In this document: piece after piece, positions 32,221-40,305 of the stretch
Layout: each line of letters begins with the position of its first letter
Position numbering within the stretch: the first letter of the stretch is position 1
From: Streptomyces spinosus
Lineage (GTDB): Bacteria; Actinomycetota; Actinomycetes; Streptomycetales; Streptomycetaceae
DNA: 64,000 nucleotides
Assembly (NCBI RefSeq): GCF_020400655.1
Contig: NZ_JAINRC010000012.1
Location: 62,001-126,000 of the forward strand
Reading direction: 5' to 3'
The notes under the pieces: model-generated
Told to the model about the DNA's origin: nothing
Seen by the model: the letters and a program-made list of their open reading frames with translations, nothing else
The model's database searches: none
Translations under genes and position numbers: made by a program

Positions 32221-34452
32221 GTGTCCCGCACCGCCCTGCGAATCTGCCCCCTGTGCGAGGCCACCTGCGGGCTGACCCTCACCGTCGAGGGCACCCGCGT
32301 CACCGGTGCCCGCGGTGACCGGGACGACGTGTTCAGCAAGGGGTTCATCTGCCCCAAGGGCGCCGCCTTCGGCGCCGTCGACGGCGACCCCGACCGGCTG
32401 CGCACCCCGCTCGTCCGCGAGAACGGCAGCCTGCGCGAGGCCACCTGGGAGGAGGCCTTCGACGCGGTGGCCGCGGGCCTGCGCCCGGTGGTGGAGCGGT
32501 ACGGCCCCGACGCCGTGGGCGTGGTCCTCGGCAACCCCAACGTGCACACCATGGCCGGCGCCCTCTACCCGACCGTCCTGCTCGGCGCCCTGCGCACTCG
32601 CAGCCTGTTCACCGCCTCCACGGTCGACCAGATGCCCAAGCACGTCTCCAGCGGACTGCTGTTCGGCGATGCCAACGCCATCCCGGTGCCGGACCTCGAC
32701 CACACCGACCACCTGCTGCTCATCGGGGCCAACCCCCTGGAGTCCAACGGCAGTCTGTGCACCGCGCCCGACTTCCCCGGCCGGCTCAAGGCCCTCCGGG
32801 CGCGCGGCGGCCGGCTCACCGTCGTGGACCCGCGCCGCACCCGCACCGCGAAGCTCGCCGACCGCCACCTGGCGATACGCCCCGGCACCGACGCCCTGCT
32901 GCTCGCCGCGATGGCCCACACCCTCTTCACGGAGGACCTCGTCGACCTGCGGCACCTGGCCCCGCACGTCCACGGGCTCGGCGAACTCCGCGACGCGCTG
33001 GCCGACTTCACCCCCGAGGCCGTAGCCCCCGCCTGCGACCTGGACGCCGGCGTCATCCGCACCCTCGCCCGCGAGCTGGCCGCCGCCCCGGCCGCCGCCG
33101 TCTACGCCCGCATCGGCAGCTGCACCGTCCCGCACGGCACCCTGGCCAGCTGGCTGGTCGACGTCCTCAACATCCTCACCGGCAACCTGGACCGGCCCGG
33201 CGGCGCGCTCTTCCCGCAGGCCGCCACCGACAGGACGCCCCGCCCGGCGGGCCCCGGACGCGGCTTCGCGCTCGGCCGCTGGCACTCCCGGGTGAGCGGA
33301 CACCCGGAGGCGAAGGGGGAGTTGCCGCTCGCCGCGCTCGCCGAGGAGATCGACACCGCGACCGACGAGGGGACGCCCGTGCGCGCGCTGATCGCCGTCG
33401 CCGCGAACCCCGTGCTCTCCGCGCCCGACGGCGACCGGCTCGACAAGGCCCTGGACTGTCTGGACTTCATGGTCAGCGTCGACCCGTACCTCAACGAGAC
33501 CTCGCGGCACGCGCACGTCGTGCTGCCCCCGCCTCCGCCCTCCCAGAGCCCGCACCACGACTTCGCCTTCAACACCCTGGCCGTGCGCAACCAGGTCCGC
33601 TACACCCGCCCCGCCGTCCCGCTGGAGCCCGGCCGCATGGCGGAGACCGAGATCCTCGCCCGGCTGGTCCTGGCCGCCACCGGGATGCACGGCGCCGACC
33701 CCGCCGCCGTCGACGCGATGGTGATCGACCAGACCCTCGGCAAGGCCGTCCAGGACGCGCACGGGCCGGTGCACGGGCGTGACCCGCGCGAACTCGCCGC
33801 CCTGCTGACCGGTGACAGCGGCCCCGAGCGGCGGCTCGACCTGATGCTGCGCCTCGGCCCCTACGGCGACGGCTTCGGTGCCCGCCCCGACGGGCTGACC
33901 CTCGAGAAGCTGCTCGCCCACCCGCACGGCATCGACCTCGGCCCGCTGCGCCCGCGCCTGCCGCAGCCGCTGAGGACCCGCAGCGGCAAGGTCGAACTGC
34001 TGCCCGGACCCCTCGCCGGCGACCTGCCCCGGCTCCGCGCGGCCCTGCGCGAGCGGCCCGCTGGCCTCGTCCTCGTCGGCCGCCGCCACCTGCGCTCCAA
34101 CAACAGCTGGATGCACAACGTGCCCGCGCTCACCGGCGGCAGCAACCGCTGCACCGTGCACATCCACCCCGACGACGCGGCCCGCCTCGGCGTCCGGGAC
34201 GGCGCGGACGTCCGCGTCAAGGGCGCCGGGGGAGAGGTGGTGGCCCCCGCCGAGGTCACCGACGGGGTCCGGCCCGGTGTGGTGAGCCTGCCGCACGGCT
34301 GGGGCCACGACCGGCCCGGCACCCGGCTGGGCCACGCCTCCACCGACCCCGGCGTCAACGTCAACCAGCTGCTCGACGGCAGCCTGCTCGACCCCCTGTC
34401 GGGCAACGCGGTCCTCAACGGCGTACCCGTCGAGCTCGTCGCACTGCCGTGA
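32221..34452 (+). CDS. Molybdopterin-dependent oxidoreductase (formate dehydrogenase/nitrate reductase superfamily)
   Basis: 743 aa. N-terminal [4Fe-4S] site: C-P-L-C-x3-C at residues 9-16 and a fourth Cys in GFICPKGA. Molybdopterin domains follow (NPNVHTMAGALYPTVLLGAL, LLLIGANPLESNGS, VVDPRRTRTAKLADRHL), then the C-terminal beta-barrel dinucleotide-binding domain (SNNSWMHNVPALTGGSNRCTVHIHPDDAARLGVRDG). At the usual Mo-ligand position I read STVDQMPKHV, without Cys or Sec. GGGAGGA before GTG 32221. No signal peptide, so cytoplasmic. Substrate unknown. Confidence 0.87.
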   Translation: MSRTALRICPLCEATCGLTLTVEGTRVTGARGDRDDVFSKGFICPKGAAFGAVDGDPDRLRTPLVRENGSLREATWEEAFDAVAAGLRPVVERYGPDAVGVVLGNPNVHTMAGALYPTVLLGALRTRSLFTASTVDQMPKHVSSGLLFGDANAIPVPDLDHTDHLLLIGANPLESNGSLCTAPDFPGRLKALRARGGRLTVVDPRRTRTAKLADRHLAIRPGTDALLLAAMAHTLFTEDLVDLRHLAPHVHGLGELRDALADFTPEAVAPACDLDAGVIRTLARELAAAPAAAVYARIGSCTVPHGTLASWLVDVLNILTGNLDRPGGALFPQAATDRTPRPAGPGRGFALGRWHSRVSGHPEAKGELPLAALAEEIDTATDEGTPVRALIAVAANPVLSAPDGDRLDKALDCLDFMVSVDPYLNETSRHAHVVLPPPPPSQSPHHDFAFNTLAVRNQVRYTRPAVPLEPGRMAETEILARLVLAATGMHGADPAAVDAMVIDQTLGKAVQDAHGPVHGRDPRELAALLTGDSGPERRLDLMLRLGPYGDGFGARPDGLTLEKLLAHPHGIDLGPLRPRLPQPLRTRSGKVELLPGPLAGDLPRLRAALRERPAGLVLVGRRHLRSNNSWMHNVPALTGGSNRCTVHIHPDDAARLGVRDGADVRVKGAGGEVVAPAEVTDGVRPGVVSLPHGWGHDRPGTRLGHASTDPGVNVNQLLDGSLLDPLSGNAVLNGVPVELVALP

Positions 34453-34510
34453 CCTGGACTTTCGCGCTTATTGCTCGCACGTCAACATCTTGTTAACGCC
34501 GTTCGCGCGG

Positions 34511-34568
34511 ACCTAACGTCAACGCACCGCCGGCCCCCAGGTGGGATGTTCAAGGGCGAACGTTAGGT
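34511..34568 (+). promoter_or_regulatory. Leader inverted repeat that could cover the citrate-transporter ribosome-binding site
   Basis: ACCTAACGT (34511-34519) and ACGTTAGGT (34560-34568) are exact 9-bp inverted arms. The right arm contains the only SD-like AGG before ATG 34577. ACGTCAAC also repeats at 34479 and 34516. Confidence 0.4.
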
Positions 34569-34576
34569 ATCCATTC

Positions 34577-36028
34577 ATGCTGACCATCCTCGGCTTCGCC
34601 ATGATCGCGACCTTCCTGGTCCTGATCATGCTGAAGAAGATGTCGCCGATCGCGGCGCTCGTGCTCATACCCGCGCTGTTCTGCGTGTTCGTGGGCAAGG
34701 GCGCGCGGCTCGGCGACTACGTCATCGACGGCGTCACCGGCCTCGCCCCCACCGCGGCGATGCTCATGTTCGCGATCGTCTACTTCGGTGTGATGATCGA
34801 CGTCGGCCTCTTCGACCCGGTCGTGCGGGGCATCCTCAGGTTCTGCAAGGCCGATCCGCTGCGGATCGTGGTCGGCACGGCGGTCCTCGCCGCGATCGTC
34901 TCCCTGGACGGCGACGGCTCCACCACCTTCATGATCACCGTCTCGGCGATGTACCCGCTGTACAAGCGCCTGAAGATGTCCCTGGTCGTGATGACCGGCG
35001 TCGCCGCCATGGCCAACGGCGTGATGAACACGCTGCCGTGGGGCGGCCCCACCGCCCGCGCCGCCACCGCGCTGAAGCTCGACGCCGGCGACATCTTCGT
35101 GCCGATGATCCCGGCCCTCGCCGTGGGCCTGCTGTTCGTCTTCGCCCTCGCCTGCGTCCTCGGCCGCCGCGAGCGCAGGCGGCTCGGTGTGCTGACGCTG
35201 GACGAGGTGCTGGTGGAGGAGACCGGGACGGTGCTGGTCGGCTCCGGTGCCGGCGGGGACGCGCAGAGGGCCGGCGGGGACGCGAAGGCGGCCGGCGGGG
35301 TTGCGCAGAGGGCCGGCGGAGAGGTGAGGAGGGCCGGCGGTTCCGGCCCGGGCGTGGACGTGCCAGGCGAGCCCGAGGACGAGGCTTTCCAGGGCCTGGA
35401 CCCGGACCGCCCCACCCTGCGCCCCAGGCTCTACTGGTTCAACGCGCTGCTCACGGTCGCCCTGCTCACCGCCATGATCATGGAGTGGCTGCCGATCCCG
35501 GTACTGTTCCTGCTCGGCGCCGCCCTCGCCCTGACCGTCAACTTCCCGCACATGCCGGACCAGAAGGCCCGGATCGCCGCCCACGCCGAGAACGTCCTCA
35601 ACGTCTCCGGCATGGTCTTCGCCGCCGCCGTCTTCACGGGCGTCCTCCAGGGCACCGGCATGGTCGACCACATGGCGACGTGGCTGGTCGACAACGTCCC
35701 CGACGGCATGGGCCCGCACATGGCCCTCGTCACCGGCGTGCTGAGCATCCCGCTGACGTACTTCATGTCCAACGACGGCTTCTACTTCGGCATCCTGCCG
35801 GTGCTGGCCGAGGCGGGCCAGGCGCACGGCGTCTCCGCGGTGGAGATCGCCCGCGCCTCGATCGTCGGCCAGCCCCTGCACATGTCCAGCCCGCTCGTCC
35901 CGGCCGTGTACGTCCTGGTCGGCATGGCCAAGGTGGAGTTCGGCGACCACACCCGGTTCGTGGTCAAGTGGGCCGCGCTCACCTCGCTCGTCGTCCTCGG
36001 CGCGGGTGTCCTGTTCGGCATCGTCTGA
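34577..36028 (+). CDS. Citrate-metal/proton symporter, CitMHS family
   Basis: 483 aa, about 11-12 TM segments. Family features: LTILGFAMIATFLVLIMLKKMSPIAALVLIPALF start, DGDGSTTFMITVSAMYPLYKRL, NTLPWGGPTARAATAL, SNDGFYFGILPVLAE and GQPLHMSSPLVPAVYVLVG. CitM/CitH-type carriers take up citrate complexed with Mg2+ or Ca2+/Fe3+. The central cytoplasmic loop holds four-plus 7-residue repeats (AGGDAQR type), unusual for the family. ATG 34577 is preferred to 34541 because the TM starts there. Confidence 0.9.
   Translation: MLTILGFAMIATFLVLIMLKKMSPIAALVLIPALFCVFVGKGARLGDYVIDGVTGLAPTAAMLMFAIVYFGVMIDVGLFDPVVRGILRFCKADPLRIVVGTAVLAAIVSLDGDGSTTFMITVSAMYPLYKRLKMSLVVMTGVAAMANGVMNTLPWGGPTARAATALKLDAGDIFVPMIPALAVGLLFVFALACVLGRRERRRLGVLTLDEVLVEETGTVLVGSGAGGDAQRAGGDAKAAGGVAQRAGGEVRRAGGSGPGVDVPGEPEDEAFQGLDPDRPTLRPRLYWFNALLTVALLTAMIMEWLPIPVLFLLGAALALTVNFPHMPDQKARIAAHAENVLNVSGMVFAAAVFTGVLQGTGMVDHMATWLVDNVPDGMGPHMALVTGVLSIPLTYFMSNDGFYFGILPVLAEAGQAHGVSAVEIARASIVGQPLHMSSPLVPAVYVLVGMAKVEFGDHTRFVVKWAALTSLVVLGAGVLFGIV
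35249..35341 (+). repeat. 21-bp in-frame minisatellite inside the citrate transporter gene
   Basis: GCCGGCGGGG-type units start at 35249, 35270, 35291, 35312 and (partial) 35333, encoding AGGDAQR, AGGDAKA, AGGVAQR, AGGEVRR, AGGSG in the central loop. Confidence 0.8.
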
Positions 36029-36044
36029 CCCCCTGGAGGTCGTC

Positions 36045-37283
36045 ATGGGGCCCGGTGGGAACCGCGGCTGGCTGCTCCGCCTCGTCATCGCCTTCGGCTG
36101 CGCGCAGGGGGCGGTGTCGATGGCCCGGCCCGCCGTCTCCTACCGGGCCCTCGCGCTCGGTGCGGACGAACGGGCGGTCGGCGTCATCGCCGGTGTCTAC
36201 GCGCTGCTGCCGCTGTTCGCCGCCGTACCGCTCGGCCGCCGTACCGACCACGGCCGCTGCGCGCCCCTGCTGCCGGCCGGTGTCGTCCTCATCGCGGCCG
36301 GCTGCGCGCTCAGCGGGCTCGCCGGCTCGCTGTGGGCGATGGCCCTGTGGAGCGGGGTGATGGGACTCGGCCACCTGTGTTTCGTGATCGGCGCCCAGTC
36401 GCTGGTGGCCCGGCAGTCCGCGCCACACGAACAGGACCGCAACTTCGGCCACTTCACCATCGGTGCCTCCCTCGGCCAGCTCATCGGACCCGTCGCCGCG
36501 GGCGCCCTCGTCGGCGGCCCCGACATGGCCCGCAGCAGCGCCCTCGCCCTCGTCGTGGCGGGAGCCGGCGCGGCGGTGGCGTTCACCTCGCTGTGGCGCG
36601 TCGAGGACCGTACGGCCGGGGGCTCCGCCGCGCGCGGCGGCGGCCGGGTGCCGGTCGGCGGCATCCTGCGCGCCCGGGGTGTGCCCGCGGGCATGCTGAT
36701 CAGCCTGTCGGTGCTGTCCGCGACCGACGTCCTCACCGCCTATCTGCCGGTGGTCGGCGAACAGCGGGGGATCGCGCCCTCGGTGATCGGTGTCCTGCTC
36801 AGTCTCCGGGCGGGCGCCACCATCGCCTGCCGGCTCGTCCTCACCCCGCTGCTGCGGTTGCTCGGCAGGCCCGCGCTGCTCACCGTGACCTGCCTGCTGG
36901 CGGCCCTGCTGTGCGCGGGGGTGGCGCTGCCGGTGCCGGTGTGGGCGCTCGGCGTGATGCTGACGGTGCTCGGCTTCTGCCTCGGCGTGGGCCAGCCGCT
37001 GTCGATGACGACGGTGGTGCAGGCCGCGCCGGCCGAGGCCCGCTCCACCGCGCTCGCGCTGCGGCTGACCGGCAACCGGCTGGGCCAGGTCGCCGCCCCG
37101 GCCGCCGCCGGTCTGGTCGCCGGTGTCGCGGGCGTGGCTGCGCCGTTCGTGATGCTGGGGGCGTTGCTGCTGGTGTCGTCGGCCGTGGCGCCGCGCTCGC
37201 CGGGACGGCCCGAGGGGTCGCCCGGCCGGGTGACCGGGAAGCGGCCGAAGCGCCCGGGATTGCGCCGCACGAGCGATCTCTGA
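36045..37283 (+). CDS. MFS transporter
   Basis: 412 aa with 12 predicted TM helices. Motif A-like loop after TM2, LGRRTDHGRCAPLLPAG; TM5 motif HFTIGASLGQLIGPVAAGAL typical of drug/sugar efflux MFS. CTGGAGG precedes ATG 36045, 16 bp after the citrate transporter stop, so the two form an operon. C-terminal tail is basic (KRPKRPGLRRTSDL). Substrate unknown. Confidence 0.87.
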   Translation: MGPGGNRGWLLRLVIAFGCAQGAVSMARPAVSYRALALGADERAVGVIAGVYALLPLFAAVPLGRRTDHGRCAPLLPAGVVLIAAGCALSGLAGSLWAMALWSGVMGLGHLCFVIGAQSLVARQSAPHEQDRNFGHFTIGASLGQLIGPVAAGALVGGPDMARSSALALVVAGAGAAVAFTSLWRVEDRTAGGSAARGGGRVPVGGILRARGVPAGMLISLSVLSATDVLTAYLPVVGEQRGIAPSVIGVLLSLRAGATIACRLVLTPLLRLLGRPALLTVTCLLAALLCAGVALPVPVWALGVMLTVLGFCLGVGQPLSMTTVVQAAPAEARSTALALRLTGNRLGQVAAPAAAGLVAGVAGVAAPFVMLGALLLVSSAVAPRSPGRPEGSPGRVTGKRPKRPGLRRTSDL

Positions 37284-37304
37284 CGGCGCGTCGGGCGTCG
37301 GTGC

Positions 37305-37324
37305 CATGGGCCGCGCGGCCCATG
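37305..37324. terminator. 20-bp palindrome, terminator of citrate transporter/MFS operon
   Basis: CATGGGCCGC-GCGGCCCATG is perfectly palindromic (stem of 8 with a GCGC loop), 21 nt after the MFS stop. Confidence 0.6.
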
Positions 37325-37385
37325 AAGGAGAGTCCAGGCGAACGAGCGATTTATATGAAAATCGTCTGAACTCGGAGGAGCGCGC

Positions 37386-38084
37386 ATGCCCACCATGACC
37401 CCACGTGCCGTCGGCCCCCGCGCGGGCGCCGCAGTCGTCCTCACCGCCCTCGCCGCGGCGGGCGCGTCATGGGTGGCGGCGCCGAGCGCGGTGGCCCAGG
37501 GGGAGAACGGCGACATCAGGATCCACGACGAGCGCCACCTCCACGGAACGCCGCTCGTGGGGTCGGCCAAGGACGATCCCGTGGTCTGCCGGTTCTATCT
37601 GGAGGCCGTCAACTTCGACACGCTCACCAGCATCGCCTACACCATCACCCCGCAGCCCCCGCTGCCCACCGCCGCCACCGTCGCCGGCACCATCCAGCTC
37701 GCCGGGGGCGCCGGGCACACCGACCCGCTCGGCCTCGCGGACGGCCAGTACAAGATCAGCTGGATCGTGGGCACCCCCGCCGCCCTGAAGGAGAAGGTCT
37801 TCCGGGTCAACTGCAAGGACGGGCGCCACGAGGGGGAGCACGGGCCGGGCGGGCAGATCTCCGACGGCCGGCACGACTCCGGCGATCAGCACGGCAACGA
37901 CGCGTCCTGGGGCAGGGGCGACGAGAACGGCCCCAGGGGCGGGGTGCACGCGGGCGGCGGCGGCCTCATCGACACGGCCGCCGCCTACTCCCCGGTGGCC
38001 GCCGCGGCTGCCGTGGGCCTGATCGCCGTCTGTGGTGTCGTGTACGTCCGGCTGGTCCGCCGGCGGCCCCATGGCGCCGCGTAG
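37386..38084 (+). CDS. Exported surface protein with C-terminal anchor, probable sortase F substrate
   Basis: 232 aa. Signal peptide (AAVVLTALAAAGASWVAAPSAVA/Q), a folded domain of about 110 residues with two Cys (RFYLEAVNFDTLTSIAYTITP...KEKVFRVNCKDG), then a hydrophilic His/Gly/Asp linker and a C-terminal TM plus RRRP tail, the shape of a cell-wall sorting signal. No LPxTG; GGGLIDTAAAYSP precedes the helix. GGAGGAG sets ATG 37386. A dyad CGATTT/AAATCG (37347-37364) lies in the leader. The sortase gene overlaps its 3' end. Confidence 0.8.
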   Translation: MPTMTPRAVGPRAGAAVVLTALAAAGASWVAAPSAVAQGENGDIRIHDERHLHGTPLVGSAKDDPVVCRFYLEAVNFDTLTSIAYTITPQPPLPTAATVAGTIQLAGGAGHTDPLGLADGQYKISWIVGTPAALKEKVFRVNCKDGRHEGEHGPGGQISDGRHDSGDQHGNDASWGRGDENGPRGGVHAGGGGLIDTAAAYSPVAAAAAVGLIAVCGVVYVRLVRRRPHGAA

Positions 38085-38742
38085 GCACCGGCGCAGGCCC
38101 TGGTACCGCACCCGCGCCTACCGCCTCGCCAGGACGGCCCTGCTGGTGACCGTCCTGGTGACGGTGGGGTCGCGCTGCGGACCGGGCGGCGCGGCGGCAG
38201 GCCCGGGTCCGCACGCCGTGGCGGCCGGCACGGACTCCGCCCACGCCGATCCGGCCGCCCCTCCTCCGCCGCCGCCCCGTCCGCTGCCCCGGTCACGGCC
38301 GACGTCCTTCCGCGTCCCCTCCCTCGGCATCGACGCCCCGGTCACCCCGCTCCGCCTCGAACGGAACCGGGAGCTGGAGACTCCTCCCGTCGACAGACCG
38401 CGGCTGGTCGGCTGGTACCAGGGCGGCCCCACGCCCGGCGAGGCCGGCACCGCCGTCGCCGTCGGCCACCGCGACACCCGCACCGGCCCCGCCGTCTTCG
38501 CCGGCCTCGCCCAGGTCAAGCCCGGCAGGACCGTCGAGGTCCGGCGGGCGGACGGCCGCGTCGCCGTCTACTCCGTCGACCGGGTGAAGGTCTACGACAA
38601 GGCCGGTTTCCCCGACGAGGAGGTCTACGGCCCGACCGGGCGCCCCGAGCTGCGGGTGCTCACCTGCGGCGGCCTGTTCAGCCGGCGGATCGGCTACACC
38701 AGCAACGTGGTGGTCTTCGCCCATCTGACGGCGACCAGGTGA
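38071..38742 (+). CDS. srtF: Class F sortase
   Basis: 223 aa. N-terminal basic stretch and TM (ALLVTVLVTVG), Pro-rich stalk, then the sortase barrel: FRVPSLGIDAPVTPLRL, catalytic His in AVAVGHRDT, Cys in VLTCGG, Arg in SRRIGYTSNVVVFA. Class F enzymes of actinobacteria anchor proteins to peptidoglycan. ATG 38071 overlaps the upstream gene by 14 bp and has no ribosome-binding site, so it is probably translated by coupling to its partner. Confidence 0.9.
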   Translation: MAPRRHRRRPWYRTRAYRLARTALLVTVLVTVGSRCGPGGAAAGPGPHAVAAGTDSAHADPAAPPPPPPRPLPRSRPTSFRVPSLGIDAPVTPLRLERNRELETPPVDRPRLVGWYQGGPTPGEAGTAVAVGHRDTRTGPAVFAGLAQVKPGRTVEVRRADGRVAVYSVDRVKVYDKAGFPDEEVYGPTGRPELRVLTCGGLFSRRIGYTSNVVVFAHLTATR

Positions 38743-38841
38743 CCGGTGGACCGGCCGGTGCGGGCGCCGTTCCCCCGCCGGCCGGTCCCTTCCGTGATGA
38801 TGTCCCCGGACGTCCGCCGACCGGGAATGTCTGGCGCCAGA

Positions 38842-38860
38842 AAACTATCATCGCTAGTTT
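38842..38860. promoter_or_regulatory. TetR-type operator (AAACTA class), site 1
   Basis: AAACTATCATCGCTAGTTT: 6-bp outer arms AAACTA/TAGTTT. It matches the site at 42918-42936 at 15 of 19 positions in either orientation, and lies 41 bp before the aldehyde dehydrogenase start, over a probable -10 (TATCAT or TAGTTT). Confidence 0.55.
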
Positions 38861-38901
38861 GTGTGCCGGACGACGTGCGGACCCGCCGGGAGGACACAGC
38901 A

Positions 38902-40290
38902 ATGAAGGCACACGACGGCCTGTACATCGACGGCGCCTGGCGCCCCGCCGAGAGCAGGGACGAGATCGAGGTCGTCAACCCGGCCGACGAGCGGGTCATC
39001 GCCCGGGTCCCGGCCGCGTCGGCCCTGGACGTCGACACCGCCGTACGCGCCGCGCGGGCCGCGCTCCCCGCCTGGGCCGCCACGCCCCCGGCCGAACGCG
39101 CCGCGCGCCTGGCCGCCCTCCGGGACGCCCTGGTGGCCCGCAAGGACGAGATCGCCGAGACGGTCACCGCGGAGCTCGGCTCACCCCTGCCGTTCTCCCA
39201 GGCGGTGCACGCCGCCGTGCCGATCGCGGTCGCGGGCTCCTACGCCGAGCTGGCCGCCGCCCACTCCTTCGAGGAGAAGGTCGGCAACTCCACGGTGCTG
39301 CACGAGCCGATCGGCGTGGTCGGCGCCATCACCCCCTGGAACTACCCCCTCCACCAGATCGTCGCCAAGGTCGCCCCGGCCCTCGCCGCCGGCTGCGCGA
39401 TCGTCGTCAAACCGGCAGAGGACACCCCGCTCACCGCCCAGCTGTTCGCCGAGGCGGTGCACGAGGCGGGCGTGCCGGCCGGTGTGTTCAACCTGGTCAC
39501 CGGTCTCGGCCCGGTCGCCGGACAGGCCCTCGCCGAGCACCCGGGCGTGGACCTGGTCTCCTTCACCGGCTCCACGGCGGTCGGCCGGCGGATCGGCGCG
39601 CTGGCCGGCGCGGCCGTGAAGAAGGTCGCCCTGGAACTCGGCGGCAAGTCCGCCAACGTGATCCTGCCGAGCGCCGACCTCGCCAGGGCGGTGAACGTCG
39701 GTGTCGCCAACGTGATGTCCAACTCCGGTCAGACGTGCAGCGCCTGGACCCGCATGCTCGTCCACCGCGACCGCTACGCCGAGGCCGTCGAACTCGCCGC
39801 CACCGCCGCCGCCAAGTACGGCGAGCGCATCGGGCCGCTGGTCAGCGCCAGGCAGCAGGAGCGGGTGCGCGGTTACATCGAGAAGGGCGTCGCCGAGGGC
39901 GCCCGCCTCGTCACGGGCGGCCCGGAATCCCCGCGCGAGCGCGGCTGGTTCGTCAGCCCGACGGTCTTCGCCGACGTCACCCCGGACATGACCATCGCCC
40001 AGGAGGAGATCTTCGGCCCGGTCCTGTCGATCCTGCGGTACGACGACGAGGACGACGCCCTGCGCATCGCCAACGGCACGGTGTACGGCCTCGCGGGCGC
40101 CGTCTGGGCCGCCGAGGAGGCCGAGGCGGTGGCCTTCGCGCGCCGCATGGACACCGGCCAGGTCGACATCAACGGCGGCCGGTTCAACCCGCTCGCGCCC
40201 TTCGGGGGTTACAAGCAGTCCGGCGTCGGCCGGGAACTCGGCGCGCACGGACTCGCCGAGTACCTCCAGACCAAGTCCCTCCAGTTCTGA
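38902..40290 (+). CDS. NAD(P)-dependent aldehyde dehydrogenase
   Basis: 462 aa. Oxidises an aldehyde to the acid. Motifs: TPWNYPLHQ, GSTAVGRR (nucleotide binding), LELGGKS with general base E245, NSGQTC with nucleophile C279, EEIFGPVL, PFGGYKQSGVGRE. GGGAGGA before ATG 38902. Followed after 15 bp by an alcohol dehydrogenase, so the pair converts an alcohol to an acid. An operator shared with the TetR/acyl-CoA dehydrogenase locus lies upstream. Confidence 0.93.
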   Translation: MKAHDGLYIDGAWRPAESRDEIEVVNPADERVIARVPAASALDVDTAVRAARAALPAWAATPPAERAARLAALRDALVARKDEIAETVTAELGSPLPFSQAVHAAVPIAVAGSYAELAAAHSFEEKVGNSTVLHEPIGVVGAITPWNYPLHQIVAKVAPALAAGCAIVVKPAEDTPLTAQLFAEAVHEAGVPAGVFNLVTGLGPVAGQALAEHPGVDLVSFTGSTAVGRRIGALAGAAVKKVALELGGKSANVILPSADLARAVNVGVANVMSNSGQTCSAWTRMLVHRDRYAEAVELAATAAAKYGERIGPLVSARQQERVRGYIEKGVAEGARLVTGGPESPRERGWFVSPTVFADVTPDMTIAQEEIFGPVLSILRYDDEDDALRIANGTVYGLAGAVWAAEEAEAVAFARRMDTGQVDINGGRFNPLAPFGGYKQSGVGRELGAHGLAEYLQTKSLQF

Positions 40291-40305
40291 GGAGTCGCGT
40301 CCCCC

